Shown here: positions 26,122 to 34,438 of the stretch, piece after piece
How the letters are laid out: each line of letters starts with the position of its first letter
Numbering within the stretch: position 1 is the stretch's first letter
Origin: Paracraurococcus ruber
Lineage (GTDB): Bacteria > Pseudomonadota > Alphaproteobacteria > Acetobacterales > Acetobacteraceae
Length of the DNA: 64,000 nt
Direction of reading: 5' to 3'
Assembly: GCF_004353985.1 (NCBI RefSeq)
Contig: NZ_SMOA01000001.1
Coordinates: forward strand, 62,001-126,000
Notes under the pieces: generated by a model
The model's database searches: none
Seen by the model: only the letters and a program-made list of their open reading frames with translations
What the model was told of the DNA's origin: nothing
Translations under genes and position numbers: made by a program

Positions 26122-27645
26122 ATGAATACCATCGACCAGCCGCCGCCCTTCGCGGGCGCCGGGGGGCTCCTCGGCCTCTCGCAGCGCGTCCCGCCCTCGA
26201 ACCTGCAGGCCGAACAGGCGCTGCTGGGGGCGCTGCTGGCCAACAACAAGGCTTATGAGCGCGTCTCGGAATTCCTGGCGCCTGAGCATTTCGCCGATCC
26301 GATCCATGGCCGGATCTTCCACGCCATCCAGCGCCGGATCGAAGCCGGGCAGCTGGCCGATGTCGTCACGCTGCGTCCGGAGTTCGAGCATTCCGGCCTG
26401 CTCGACGAAGTCGGCGGCCCGGCCTACTTAGCGCAGCTGCTCTCCGCCATGGTCGGCATCATCAACGCCGGCGAATACGCCCGCAACGTGCATGATTGCT
26501 GGCTGCGCCGCCAGCTCGTGGATGTGGGCGAGGAGGTGGTGAACCGCGCCTTCGGGGCCGAGGCGGAGCTCACCGCCAAGGAACAGCTGGAGGCGGCGGA
26601 GCAGCGGCTATTCGACCTGGCCAAGGATGGCGGGACCGAGGGCGGCTTCGTGACCTTCGAGCGCGCGCTGACCGACGCCGTGCTGATGGCCGAGCGCGCC
26701 TTCTCCACGCCCGGTGGCGTCAGCGGCCTGCCCACCGGCCTGCGCGACGTCGATGCCAAGACCGGCGGCCTGCACGGGTCCGACCTGCTGATCATCGCGG
26801 GCCGTCCGGCGATGGGAAAGACCGCGCTGGCCACCAAGATCGCCTTCGGCGCCGCCCAGGCCCTGGTGCGGGAGGCGCAGGCGAAGGGCGAGGGCGTGCA
26901 GCCGCGCGGCACGGTCGCCGTTTTCTCGCTGGAGATGAGCGCCGACCAGCTGGCGACCCGGCTGCTGTCCGAGACGGCGCGCATTTCCGGCGACCGCATC
27001 CGCCGCGGCGACATCAGCCAGCGCGACTTCGACCGCTTCGTCGAGGTGAGCCGGGAGCTGTCCGGCCTGCCGCTGGTGATCGACGACACGCCGGCCATCA
27101 CCATCTCCGCGCTGCGGACACGCTGCCGCCGCCTGAAGCGCACGCGGGGGCTGGAACTGGTGGTGGTGGACTACCTGCAGCTCATGCGGCCGGCGGCCGG
27201 GACGCGGCCGGAAAGCCGGGTGCTGGAGATCTCCATGATCACCCAGGGGCTGAAGGCGATCGCCAAGGAATTGTCGGTGCCGGTCATCGCCCTCTCCCAG
27301 CTTTCCCGCCAGGTCGAAAGCCGGGAGGACAAGCGGCCGCAGCTGTCGGACCTGCGCGAGTCGGGCTCTATCGAGCAGGACGCCGACATGGTGATGTTCG
27401 TCTACCGCGACGAATACTACCTGGCGCAGCGCGCCCCGAAGGAGCTGACCTACGACAACGCCGCCAAGTACGAGGAAGCGCTGACCAAGTGGCAGGCGGA
27501 CATGGAATCCGCCCACAACAAGGCCGAGCTGATCATCGCCAAGCAGCGGCACGGCCCGACCGGCACGATCAAGCTGTTCTTCGAGAGCGAGTTCACCCGC
27601 TTCGGCGACCTCGACCAGGTGCATGGCGGGGCCGAGGGGCATTGA
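26122..27645 (+). CDS. dnaB: Replicative DNA helicase DnaB
   Basis: A 507-residue DnaB. N-terminal helical domain (about 24-130, 'PPSNLQAEQALLGALL'), linker helix, then the RecA-like ATPase with Walker A 'AGRPAMGKTA' at 226-235, a Walker B-type 'LVVVDYLQLM' near 350, and 'ESREDKRPQLSDLRESGSIEQDAD' (arginine-finger region). It is the hexameric helicase at the replication fork. No intein is present. The length is slightly above average because of a short insert after Walker A ('AQALVREAQAKGEGVQPRG') also common in alphaproteobacteria. The start at 26122 is preceded by GGATCGCCGG. It is monocistronic, ending in a strong hairpin. Confidence 0.97.
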   Translation: MNTIDQPPPFAGAGGLLGLSQRVPPSNLQAEQALLGALLANNKAYERVSEFLAPEHFADPIHGRIFHAIQRRIEAGQLADVVTLRPEFEHSGLLDEVGGPAYLAQLLSAMVGIINAGEYARNVHDCWLRRQLVDVGEEVVNRAFGAEAELTAKEQLEAAEQRLFDLAKDGGTEGGFVTFERALTDAVLMAERAFSTPGGVSGLPTGLRDVDAKTGGLHGSDLLIIAGRPAMGKTALATKIAFGAAQALVREAQAKGEGVQPRGTVAVFSLEMSADQLATRLLSETARISGDRIRRGDISQRDFDRFVEVSRELSGLPLVIDDTPAITISALRTRCRRLKRTRGLELVVVDYLQLMRPAAGTRPESRVLEISMITQGLKAIAKELSVPVIALSQLSRQVESREDKRPQLSDLRESGSIEQDADMVMFVYRDEYYLAQRAPKELTYDNAAKYEEALTKWQADMESAHNKAELIIAKQRHGPTGTIKLFFESEFTRFGDLDQVHGGAEGH

Positions 27646-27650
27646 GCCGT

Positions 27651-27677
27651 GCCGCGCCGGGGTGTCCCCGGCGCGGC
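27651..27677. terminator. 12-bp GC hairpin, probable bidirectional terminator
   Basis: GCCGCGCCGGGG (27651-27662) pairs perfectly with CCCCGGCGCGGC (27666-27677) across TGT, between the convergent dnaB and acetamidase genes. TTG follows but there is no long U-tract. Confidence 0.6.
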
Positions 27678-27687
27678 TTGCCAGCCA

Positions 27688-28653
27688 TCAGAACAGCAGG
27701 CCCTTGCGCAGCATTCCGTGCACGCCCTTCTCTCCGTTCACCGTCTGCGTCACGTGGAAATCCACGCAGAGGCTGCAGAGCTGGTAGGCATCAGCGGCCG
27801 AGAGGTTGGCGCGGGAGACGATGAAGGCGATCATCTCCCGCAGCGCCGTTTTCATGGCGACGTCCAGGTCCTCATGCATCCCCATGGAGATGTAGTGGGT
27901 CTTCGTCTCGGCGCGGGGATACTTCAGGACGGGGTCCTTGCCGCCCCCGCCCTTCTCCAGCCCCAGGCGGAAATGCCCGGTCAGGCACATCTCCAACGCG
28001 TTGATGCAGACCTCGCCATCGCCCTGCACGCCATGGCCGTCGCCGGCCGAGAAATTGGCGCCCGGCACGAAGACCGGCAGGAACAGCGTGGCGCCTTCGC
28101 CGCACTCCTTGTTGTCGAGATTGCCGCCATGCGCCCGCGGCTCCTTCGTCGAGATCGTCCCCCATTCCGGCGGCGGCGCCACGCCCATGACGCCGAAGAA
28201 GGGCGAGAGCGGCAGGGTGATGCCAGGGCCGACCGGCACCTTGCAGGTCATCGCCTGGCGGTCGACCGGGATATGCAGCACGCGGTGGTAGGGGAAATCC
28301 TCCGGCAGGGTGCCGACCAGCGGGCGGAAGGCGCAGAAGCCCCAGTCGGCGCCGAGCTCGATCTTCTCGATCTCGACGCGCAGGCAGTCGCCCGGCTCGG
28401 CGCCCTTCACCGCCACCGGGCCGGTGAGAATGTGCGGGCCGAGGCGGGGGACGCCGCCGCCATGGATCGCCGCCAGCCTTTCCGGCACCGCCAGGCCGCT
28501 GCCGGGGGGCGGCATCACGTCCTTCGCGCCCGAGACGCATTCGAGGATGACGAGGTCGCCCGGATCGACCTCCGCCACCGGGGCGAAGGCGGCGTCGAAG
28601 GCCCCCCAGCGGACATTCGGGATGCTCGGCTCGATACGGTGCGTGGCGGGCAT
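27688..28653 (-). CDS. Acetamidase/formamidase family protein
   Basis: A 321-residue amidohydrolase of the FmdA/AmdA family, which hydrolyses formamide, acetamide or similar small amides in the cytoplasm. Family blocks: 'GDLVILEC' near 39-46, 'GPHILTGPVAVKGAEPGD.L.V.I', 'LSPFFGVMGVAP', 'PRAHGGNLDNKECGEG', 'NFSAGDGHGVQGDGEVC'. Length is normal for the short form. The ATG at 28653 has a strong GGGGGAG 6 bases upstream; the frame upstream is not coding-like. It follows corA by 83 bases on the same strand, but a functional link is not evident. It could provide ammonia from amides taken up by the cell. Confidence 0.92.
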   Translation of the reverse strand: MPATHRIEPSIPNVRWGAFDAAFAPVAEVDPGDLVILECVSGAKDVMPPPGSGLAVPERLAAIHGGGVPRLGPHILTGPVAVKGAEPGDCLRVEIEKIELGADWGFCAFRPLVGTLPEDFPYHRVLHIPVDRQAMTCKVPVGPGITLPLSPFFGVMGVAPPPEWGTISTKEPRAHGGNLDNKECGEGATLFLPVFVPGANFSAGDGHGVQGDGEVCINALEMCLTGHFRLGLEKGGGGKDPVLKYPRAETKTHYISMGMHEDLDVAMKTALREMIAFIVSRANLSAADAYQLCSLCVDFHVTQTVNGEKGVHGMLRKGLLF

Positions 28654-28736
28654 GCGGTCTCCCCCGGGATCGGAATGGCCGCGCATGGATGCAAGGCCGG
28701 GGCCAGGGTGGCAAGGGGGCAGCGGCCCGGCCCGGG

Positions 28737-29723
28737 CTACAGCCAGCCCTTCCGCTTGAAGTAGAGGATCGGCAGCACCGCCGAGACCACCATCATCACC
28801 ACCGCCATCGGGTAGCCGAAGCTCCATTTCAGCTCCGGCATCAGCTCGAAATTCATGCCGTAGATGCTGGCGATCAGCGTCGGCGGCATCAGCGCGACGC
28901 TGGCCACGGTGAAGGTCTTGATGATCGCGTTCTGCTCGACATTGATGATGCCCAGTACGGCGTCGAGCAGGAAATTCGCCTTTCCGTTCAGGAAATTCGC
29001 ATGCTCGACCAGGCTGCGCACGTCCCGCACCAGGGACTTGATCAGGGCCTGGTTCTCCTTCCGCACGGCCACCGCCTTCTCCGCCGTCAGGAAGGTGAGG
29101 ATGCGCGACAGGCCGAGCAGCGTCTCGGTCGCGCGCGTCGTCACCTCCCCCACCTGGCCCAGGGTGATCAGCGCGTCCTTCAGGTCGGCATCCTTCGCGC
29201 TGGCCTTGACCTTGGCGCGGGCGGTGCGGAAGGCGGCCTGGCTGGCGCGGTCCATGTCGGACGCGATACGCTCCAGGATGTCGGCCAGGCGGTCCACGAT
29301 CTGTTCGAAGATGTGCAGCATCACGCCGTCCGGCGTGCCCAGCAGCATCACCGGGGTGCGCTGGCAGCGGGCGCTGAACACCGCGAAGGCCTTGGGCGTG
29401 GCGTAGCGCACCGTGACCAGCGTCGAATTGGCCAGCACGAAGGTGATGGCGGTGGAACCCATCTCCCCACCCTCCACGCCGTAGAGGAAGGGCGCGGTCA
29501 GGAACAGCACGTCGTCTTCCTTGTAGAGGCGCGACGAGCTTTCGATCTCCTGCATCTCCTCCCGCGTCGGGATCTCGAGCCGGAGCGCCTCCTGCACCGC
29601 CCGTTCCTCCGCCGGGGTTGGCGTCAGCAGGTCGATCCAGACGGCGCGGCGCAGCGCCTCCACCTCATGGGGGCCTTCGCGCACGAGGAGATGGCCGTTC
29701 TCGACGGTGTAGCTGGTCAGCAT
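28737..29723 (-). CDS. corA: CorA-family magnesium/divalent cation transporter
   Basis: A 328-residue CorA. A cytoplasmic N-terminal funnel domain, the long pore-lining helix ('NQALIKSLVRDVRSLVEHANFLNGKANFLLD' region), and two C-terminal membrane helices with the signature GMN at 289-291 ('SIYGMNFE'), ending in the basic 'FKRKGWL'. It forms a homopentameric Mg2+ channel. The ATG at 29723 has GGGAG 9 bases upstream. Upstream in the frame is not coding. No Mg-sensing leader was recognised in the 183-base gap to the divergent Bug gene; a weak TTTCCG-18-TAGAAG promoter-like pair is present on the minus strand. Confidence 0.95.
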   Translation of the reverse strand: MLTSYTVENGHLLVREGPHEVEALRRAVWIDLLTPTPAEERAVQEALRLEIPTREEMQEIESSSRLYKEDDVLFLTAPFLYGVEGGEMGSTAITFVLANSTLVTVRYATPKAFAVFSARCQRTPVMLLGTPDGVMLHIFEQIVDRLADILERIASDMDRASQAAFRTARAKVKASAKDADLKDALITLGQVGEVTTRATETLLGLSRILTFLTAEKAVAVRKENQALIKSLVRDVRSLVEHANFLNGKANFLLDAVLGIINVEQNAIIKTFTVASVALMPPTLIASIYGMNFELMPELKWSFGYPMAVVMMVVSAVLPILYFKRKGWL

Positions 29724-29906
29724 CTGGCGATCTCCCGGCCGCACGGGCCCCGGGCTTCTAGAGCGAATCGCCGGAGGGCGGAAATGCCCTGCGGCGTGTC
29801 CCCGCGGAGGCATCGATCCGGGGCCTTGGGACCGGCGCGGGCACCCTGGCCCACGGCTTGCTGCCCCCATCCCGATTGCCCCCGGCCCGGCAAGGAGGGA
29901 CCCGCC

Positions 29907-30884
29907 ATGCAACGCCTGATGCAGCTTTTCGCGGCAGCGCTCTGCCTTCTCCTCGGGCAGGCAGCGGGCGCCCTGGCGGCCGATCCCTGGCCTGCCCGGC
30001 CGGTCCGCATCGTCGTGGTATTCCCGCCCGGCGGCTCCTCCGACATCGTCGCGCGGGTGCTGGCGGAGGCGCTGACGCCGAAGCTCGGCCAGCGGGTCGT
30101 CGTGGACAACCGGCCGGGTGCCGGCGGCACGCTGGCGGCGGCGCATGTCGCGCAGCAACCGGCCGATGGCTACACGCTGCTGCTGTCCAACACCGCGCCC
30201 ATCGTCACCTCCCCGCCGCTGTATTCGAAGCCCGGCTACGACCCGCAGGCCTCCTTCACCCATGTCTCTTATATCGGCGCGACCTACATGGTCGTCGTCA
30301 CCAACCTCGCCGTCCCGGCGCAGGACCTGAAGGGGCTGATGGCCTGGATGCGGGCGCAACCGCAGCCGGTCAGCTTCGGCACCTCCGGCGCCGGATCGGT
30401 CGGGCATGTGGTCGGCACCATGTTCGCGCAGCAGACCGGCATCCCGCTGAACCACGCGCCCTATCGGGGCAGCCAGCCGATGCAGGCCGACCTCCTGGGC
30501 GGGTCCATCCTGCTGTCCTTCGACACGCTCCCGGAGAATGTCGAGAACATCCGGGCCGGCCGGCTGCGTGCCCATGCCATCACCGCGCCGGCGCGGTCGC
30601 CGAGCGTGCCGGATGTGCCGACGGCGGCGGAAGCCGGGCTGCCCAACCTGCTGGCGCAGAACTGGCTGGGCCTGTCAGCCCCCGCCGGGCTGCCGGCCCC
30701 GATCGTCGAGCGGCTGCATGCCGAGGTGCAGGCGGCGCTGCGGACCCAGGCGATGCAGGATCGCCTGGCGCAGGTCGGCATCGTGCCGGGCTTCATGACC
30801 CAGGCGGATTTCGTCCGCTTCGTCGGCGAGCAGATCGACACGGTCGGTGGAATGGTGAAGGCCATGGGCATCCGCAACGACTGA
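29907..30884 (+). CDS. Bug-family periplasmic receptor
   Basis: A 325-residue Bug receptor with signal peptide (MQRLMQLFAAALCLLLGQAAGALA). Conserved blocks: 'WPARPVRIVVVFPPGGSSDIVARVLAE', 'GQRVVVDNRPGAGGTLAAAHVA', 'LNHAPYRGSQPMQADLLGG', 'QNWLGLSAPAGLPAPIVERL'. The start has a near-perfect AAGGAGGG 6 bases ahead of the ATG. It has no adjacent permease; orphan Bug receptors are common in Betaproteobacteria and Acetobacteraceae and may share a distant TctAB. Not especially close to the tandem pair at 4392-6361. Ligand unknown. Confidence 0.94.
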   Translation: MQRLMQLFAAALCLLLGQAAGALAADPWPARPVRIVVVFPPGGSSDIVARVLAEALTPKLGQRVVVDNRPGAGGTLAAAHVAQQPADGYTLLLSNTAPIVTSPPLYSKPGYDPQASFTHVSYIGATYMVVVTNLAVPAQDLKGLMAWMRAQPQPVSFGTSGAGSVGHVVGTMFAQQTGIPLNHAPYRGSQPMQADLLGGSILLSFDTLPENVENIRAGRLRAHAITAPARSPSVPDVPTAAEAGLPNLLAQNWLGLSAPAGLPAPIVERLHAEVQAALRTQAMQDRLAQVGIVPGFMTQADFVRFVGEQIDTVGGMVKAMGIRND

Positions 30885-31221
30885 GCGGCCTGCCCACCCG
30901 CCGCGTCCGGGCCACGCTGGTCCGGCGCGCGGCTGCCAAGTCGCCCATGCCGGGCCGGCGCCATCGCCCCTGCGGGGACACCGCCCGGGACGCCGCCACC
31001 GAGGCACCGCCCCGCCGCTGCGCGGACCACGGCGCCGATCCGACGAGCCCCGTCCGACCATGCGCCGACCCCGCTGACGGTGCCGGGCGATGCTGCGGTC
31101 ACCCGAAATGCCCAGCCCACCGGTTCGACGGCACAGGGCAGCGATTTTCGGCGATGTGACGTAGGGGCTGGTCGCCGCGGCGGATGCGCGGCCCGCAGCG
31201 TGGCGACAGGGCGGGCGGGTG
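30885..31221. other. Convergent gap between two Bug genes
   Basis: 337 bases, no gene supported and no strong terminator hairpin noticed. Confidence 0.55.
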
Positions 31222-32190
31222 TCAGTCCCGCCAGGGATGCGCCGCCCAGAGCTTCTCGTAATGCGCCTTCATCGCCACCAGCTCGGCCCGGTACTCGTCC
31301 GGGCCCAGCAGCCGCAGCGGCAGGGCAAGCTGCGTTGCCACCGCCTGCCATTCCGGATCGGCCACCGCCTTGCGCGCGGCCTCGGCGATCCGCTCCAGCA
31401 CCGGCTTCGGCAGCCCGGCCGGCGCCGCCAGGCCGCGCATGGAGCCTTCGACCACGTCGAAGCCCTGCTCCCGGAAGGTCGGCACATCCGGCATCACCGG
31501 CCAGCGCGCGGTTCCCATCTGGCCGATCGGCCGGAACAGGCCCTGGCGGTAGTCTCCGATCGCCTCCCCCATGTTGGTCACCGCCAGCTCGATCTGCTTC
31601 GACAGGGTCGCGGTGCGGACCGGGGCGCCGCCGGCGAAGGGGATGTGCAGGAACTTGGTTCCGGTCACCCGCTCCAGCGCCAGCACCGCCAAGTGGTCGT
31701 CCGACCCGATGCCGGAGGTGCCGTAGCTGATCTGGCCGGGGCGCCGCTTGGCCTCCGCCACCAGGTCGGCAACGCTGCGGATCGGGCTGTCGGGCAGCAC
31801 CCAGATGGCGCCCGGATCGTCGACGATGTTCAGCACAGGCGCGAAATCGTCCAGCCGGAAGCGGGCCTGCGGCCGCTCGATCGGGATGGTCACGATGGTG
31901 GGCGTGTTGAGGAAGCCGATGGTGTAGCCGTCCGGCCGGGCACGGGCGAGTTCGCTGAAGCCGATCTCCCCGCTCGCCCCCGGGCGGTTCACCACCGCGA
32001 TGGGCTGGCCGAGATACTTCTCCATGATCTTCGCCAGCGGCCGCGCCGCGGCATCGGTCCCGCCGCCGGCAGGGAAGGCCAGCACCATGGTCAGCGGCCG
32101 GTCCGGGAAGGCGGCCCCTGCCCCCTGGGCGAGGGCAGGGCGGGCGAGCGGCGCGGCGGCCAGCCCGGCCAGCAGGGCGCGGCGATGCAT
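31222..32190 (-). CDS. Bug-family periplasmic receptor
   Basis: A 322-residue Bug receptor with an RR-containing signal peptide (MHRRALLAGLAAAPLARPALAQ). Blocks: 'FPDRPLTMVLAFPAGGGTDAAARPLAK', 'GQPIAVVNRPGASGEIGFSELARARPDGY', 'FLHIPFAGGAPVRTATLSKQIELAVTNMGE', 'RGLAAPAGLPKPVLERI'. The usual 'PY+G' is 'PFAGG' here, a feature of some subgroups. Two adjacent ATGs exist (32193 and 32190); the GGGAGG is better spaced for 32190. Orphan receptor, convergent with the previous one. Ligand unknown. Confidence 0.93.
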   Translation of the reverse strand: MHRRALLAGLAAAPLARPALAQGAGAAFPDRPLTMVLAFPAGGGTDAAARPLAKIMEKYLGQPIAVVNRPGASGEIGFSELARARPDGYTIGFLNTPTIVTIPIERPQARFRLDDFAPVLNIVDDPGAIWVLPDSPIRSVADLVAEAKRRPGQISYGTSGIGSDDHLAVLALERVTGTKFLHIPFAGGAPVRTATLSKQIELAVTNMGEAIGDYRQGLFRPIGQMGTARWPVMPDVPTFREQGFDVVEGSMRGLAAPAGLPKPVLERIAEAARKAVADPEWQAVATQLALPLRLLGPDEYRAELVAMKAHYEKLWAAHPWRD

Positions 32191-32773
32191 CATGGTCCTC
32201 CCGATATCCCGGCGCTTGCCGCGCCGATGTGTCCTTGCCCGGGCGGAGTACGGCAGGGCTGCCCCTGCGGTGCCAGGTCCCGGTTCGGAGCGGGATCGGA
32301 TCATGGCCGGCGGCGGCTGGCAACCGCTTGGGCGGAGCCGGACGGCGCGGCGCCTGGATCGCCGGTTGCGACGCTTCGCTCCGGCATGCGGGCCGGACCA
32401 TGTCGCAGCGTGCGATATGGAGTTCAGGCCTTGGCGGGCGGCGTGCACGCCGCGCAGCGTGAATGCGCCCGAGGCCGAACGACCCGACGCAGCTTGCGCA
32501 TCCGCACGGATGCATGGACCGCGTCCAGATGGATGGACGTTCGGCGGGTTGCGGATCTTCGGGTCGCGCAACGCCAAGGTGGCGTTCGCCCGGGAACGCA
32601 TCCCGCCTTGCGACCGGCCCAATGAGCAGGCCAGAACGCGGTCCCGCATGCCAGGTGCTCTGGCCAAGCCGGATCAGCGCAAGCGCCCCATCCCCTGTGG
32701 CAGCACGGCCCGACGATACAAAACCTAAGATTGATGGGCCAAAATTGTCATGCCGCGGGAGCGCGAGGCAGGC
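32191..32773. other. 583-bp gap upstream of a Bug gene
   Basis: No gene is supported on either strand. It contains the second copy of the 16-bp inverted repeat, and a locally AT-richer stretch at about 32711-32755 that could hold a promoter. Confidence 0.55.
32498..32513. repeat. 16-bp inverted repeat, copy B
   Basis: GCATCCG, two bases, CGGATGC; same arms as at 15607-15622. Both copies lie in or next to large intergenic gaps. Confidence 0.5.
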
Positions 32774-32801
32774 GCCGCTGACGGGGTGCCCCGTCAGCGG
32801 C
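32774..32801 (-). terminator. 13-bp hairpin after the alpha/beta hydrolase gene
   Basis: GCCGCTGACGGGG (32774-32786) pairs perfectly with CCCCGTCAGCGGC (32789-32801), beginning 8 bases past the stop of the minus-strand gene. No U-tract directly follows. Confidence 0.55.
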
Positions 32802-32809
32802 CAGGTTGG

Positions 32810-33478
32810 TCAGTCGGCGGCCAGGGCCATGCGGCTGCGGTTCAGCCGGGTCATCACATGGTCCTCGGTGGCGTCGACCACCTTCTCCGTCTCCTCGGGC
32901 GTGAAGACATGGCCGGCGCCCGGCATGGTCCGGTAGTCGATGTTGATGCCCTTCTGGGTGTTCAGCTTGTCCACCAGCTTCCGGACCGAGCTTTCGGGCA
33001 CGAGCTCATCGCCCTCCCCATGCAGGATCAGGCCGTTGCAGGGGCATGGCGCGAGGAAGCCGAAATCATAGTGGCTGGCCGGCGCGCTGATGGACACGAA
33101 GCCGCCCATCTCCGGCCGCCGCATCAGCAGCTGCATGCCGACATAGGCGCCGAAGGAGTAGCCGGCGACCCAGAGGCTGTGGGCATTCGGGTTCACCGCC
33201 TGCAGGAAGTCCAGCGCCGCGGCGGCATCCGAGATCTCTCCGATCCCGCCATCGTAGCGGCCCTGGCTGCGGCCGACTCCGCGGAAGTTGAATCGAAGCG
33301 TGGAAAATCCCAACCCCTGGAAGCGTTGGTACAGGGCGTGGATCACCCGGTTGTTCATGGTCCCGCCATGCAGCGGGTGGGGGTGCAGCAGCAGGGCTAC
33401 CGGTGCGTTCGGCTGCTTCGAGTGGTGATAGCGGCCTTCGAGCCGGCCGTCCGGGCCGGCGAACATGACCTCAGGCAT
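32810..33478 (-). CDS. Alpha/beta hydrolase (YsgA/dienelactone-hydrolase-like short form)
   Basis: A 222-residue alpha/beta hydrolase. Oxyanion-region 'HPHPLHGGTMNNRV' at 32-45, 'LRFNFRGVGRSQG' at 61-73, nucleophile S108 in 'GYSFGAYVG', acid D157 in 'HGEGDELVP', and H190 in 'GAGHVF'. This complete triad and the short length match the conserved cytosolic group annotated as alpha/beta hydrolase fold proteins of unknown substrate. The ATG at 33478 has AAGGGA 3-8 bases upstream. It is divergent from the Rrf2 operon, about 470 bases away, and ends in a strong hairpin. Confidence 0.9.
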   Translation of the reverse strand: MPEVMFAGPDGRLEGRYHHSKQPNAPVALLLHPHPLHGGTMNNRVIHALYQRFQGLGFSTLRFNFRGVGRSQGRYDGGIGEISDAAAALDFLQAVNPNAHSLWVAGYSFGAYVGMQLLMRRPEMGGFVSISAPASHYDFGFLAPCPCNGLILHGEGDELVPESSVRKLVDKLNTQKGINIDYRTMPGAGHVFTPEETEKVVDATEDHVMTRLNRSRMALAAD

Positions 33479-33691
33479 CGTCCCTTGGGTCCAATTCCGG
33501 TTGTGCCCTGGCACGTCGGGTCCGCCGGAGGCAAGCATGGAGCCTACCCGCCGACAGGCCAGGCGCGCGAGGCGCGTTGGTGGGGAAGACCTGATTGACA
33601 ACGCCCAGGCTCCCCTCGGCACCAATCGGATTTGGCACACGATGCCGAGAGGAGCCCGGGCGCACCAACCACCCTGGCCGAACCGGGACCG

Positions 33692-33722
33692 CGACCCCCC
33701 CAATCGTTGACTGGGGGGGTCG
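33692..33722. repeat. Perfect 11-bp hairpin with C7/G7 arms
   Basis: CGACCCCCCCA (33692-33702) pairs with TGGGGGGGTCG (33712-33722) around a 9-base loop that contains TTGAC. Located in a divergent gap, so it is not a simple terminator for either flanking gene. Confidence 0.6.
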
Positions 33723-33735
33723 GGTAACCTAGCGT
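33707..33735 (+). promoter_or_regulatory. Putative promoter of the Rrf2-desulfurase operon
   Basis: TTGACT (33707-33712), 17 bases, TAGCGT (33730-33735). The -35 lies in the loop of the C7/G7 hairpin. The leader to the Rrf2 ATG would be about 210 bases. Confidence 0.3.
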
Positions 33736-33906
33736 TCCTATCCAAGGCGCCCGCTTGTCGGACGCCCACGACAGGGGCTCGGTCCCGGTGTCGTCCAGGC
33801 TCCCAGGGGCAGTCTCCCGGACCCCTGGGCGGGCGGGACTATAGAGACCCGAAGGTGAGTTTCATAACGGAATCAAGGCATGGTGCCCATGTTTTCCGCT
33901 CCCGGC

Positions 33907-33924
33907 CCGTATGCCGGTATACGG
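33907..33924. promoter_or_regulatory. Palindrome 27 bases before the Rrf2 start, possible operator
   Basis: CCGTAT and ATACGG arms separated by six bases. It is not the known IscR type 1 or 2 consensus, so its role as an Rrf2 site is only a suggestion from position. Confidence 0.3.
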
Positions 33925-33950
33925 CTTTCTGGCGCCTAGGGATTTCACGC

Positions 33951-34433
33951 ATGCGTCTTTCCACCCGCGGACGATATGCCGTCATGGCGATGGTGGAGCT
34001 GGCCGCACGCCAGCAGGGCTGCGCGGTCGATCCGCGCGCCGGTCGGCCAGTCAGCCTGGCCGAACTGGCCCAGGCGCAGATGCTGTCGCTTGCCTATCTG
34101 GAGCAGCTTTTTGGTCATCTCCGCCGCGCGGGGCTTGTCGCTTCCGCCCGCGGTCCCGGCGGCGGCTACCGCCTGGCCCGCCCGGCTCAGGCCATCGCGG
34201 TGGCCGAGATCGTGGACGCGGTGGACGAGCCGATCCGTGCCACCCGCTGCGAGCAGGGCTCGCCCGGCTGCCTGGCCGGGGAACGTTGCCTGACGCATGA
34301 CCTGTGGTCCGAACTGGGCGAGCAGATCCGGCTGTTCCTGGCGCATGTGACGCTGGAGGACATCGTCACCGGCCGCATCGCCGGCCGTGCCGCCACCCCA
34401 CACGAGCGCGCCTTGCCGGAAGCCGCGCAGTAG
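33951..34433 (+). CDS. Rrf2-family regulator, IscR-like with three cysteines
   Basis: A 160-residue Rrf2 protein. Winged helix-turn-helix in residues 1-80 ('MRLSTRGRYAVMAMVELA', 'LAELAQAQMLSLAYLEQLFGHLRRAGLV', 'RGPGGGYRLARP') and three cysteines C100, C107, C113 in the position of the IscR 2Fe-2S ligands, with C-x6-C-x5-C spacing against C-x5-C-x5-C in E. coli IscR. It probably senses Fe-S status and controls the genes downstream, which begin 5 bases after its stop. The ATG at 33951 gives the canonical N-terminus. IscR-like is inferred from cysteines and context. Confidence 0.92.
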   Translation: MRLSTRGRYAVMAMVELAARQQGCAVDPRAGRPVSLAELAQAQMLSLAYLEQLFGHLRRAGLVASARGPGGGYRLARPAQAIAVAEIVDAVDEPIRATRCEQGSPGCLAGERCLTHDLWSELGEQIRLFLAHVTLEDIVTGRIAGRAATPHERALPEAAQ

Positions 34434-34438
34434 CGCCC

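Larger units (their letters stand above)
33479..33950. other. Divergent intergenic region ahead of the Rrf2 operon
   Basis: 472 bases without a gene. It holds a C7/G7 hairpin, a promoter-like pair, the 5-bp-arm palindrome CATGG TGC CCATG (33879-33891), and a second palindrome nearer the Rrf2 start. It is likely the control region of the Fe-S/sulfur operon. Confidence 0.6.

Noticed and set aside
33595-33600. Perfect TTGACA in the gap ahead of the Rrf2 operon
   Set aside because: The 17-base downstream position reads GGCACC, and other spacings are no better.
33632-33650. Sigma-54-like TTGGCAC element in the divergent gap
   Set aside because: The GG and GC dinucleotides are 8 bases apart rather than the required 10, so it does not fit the -24/-12 rule.
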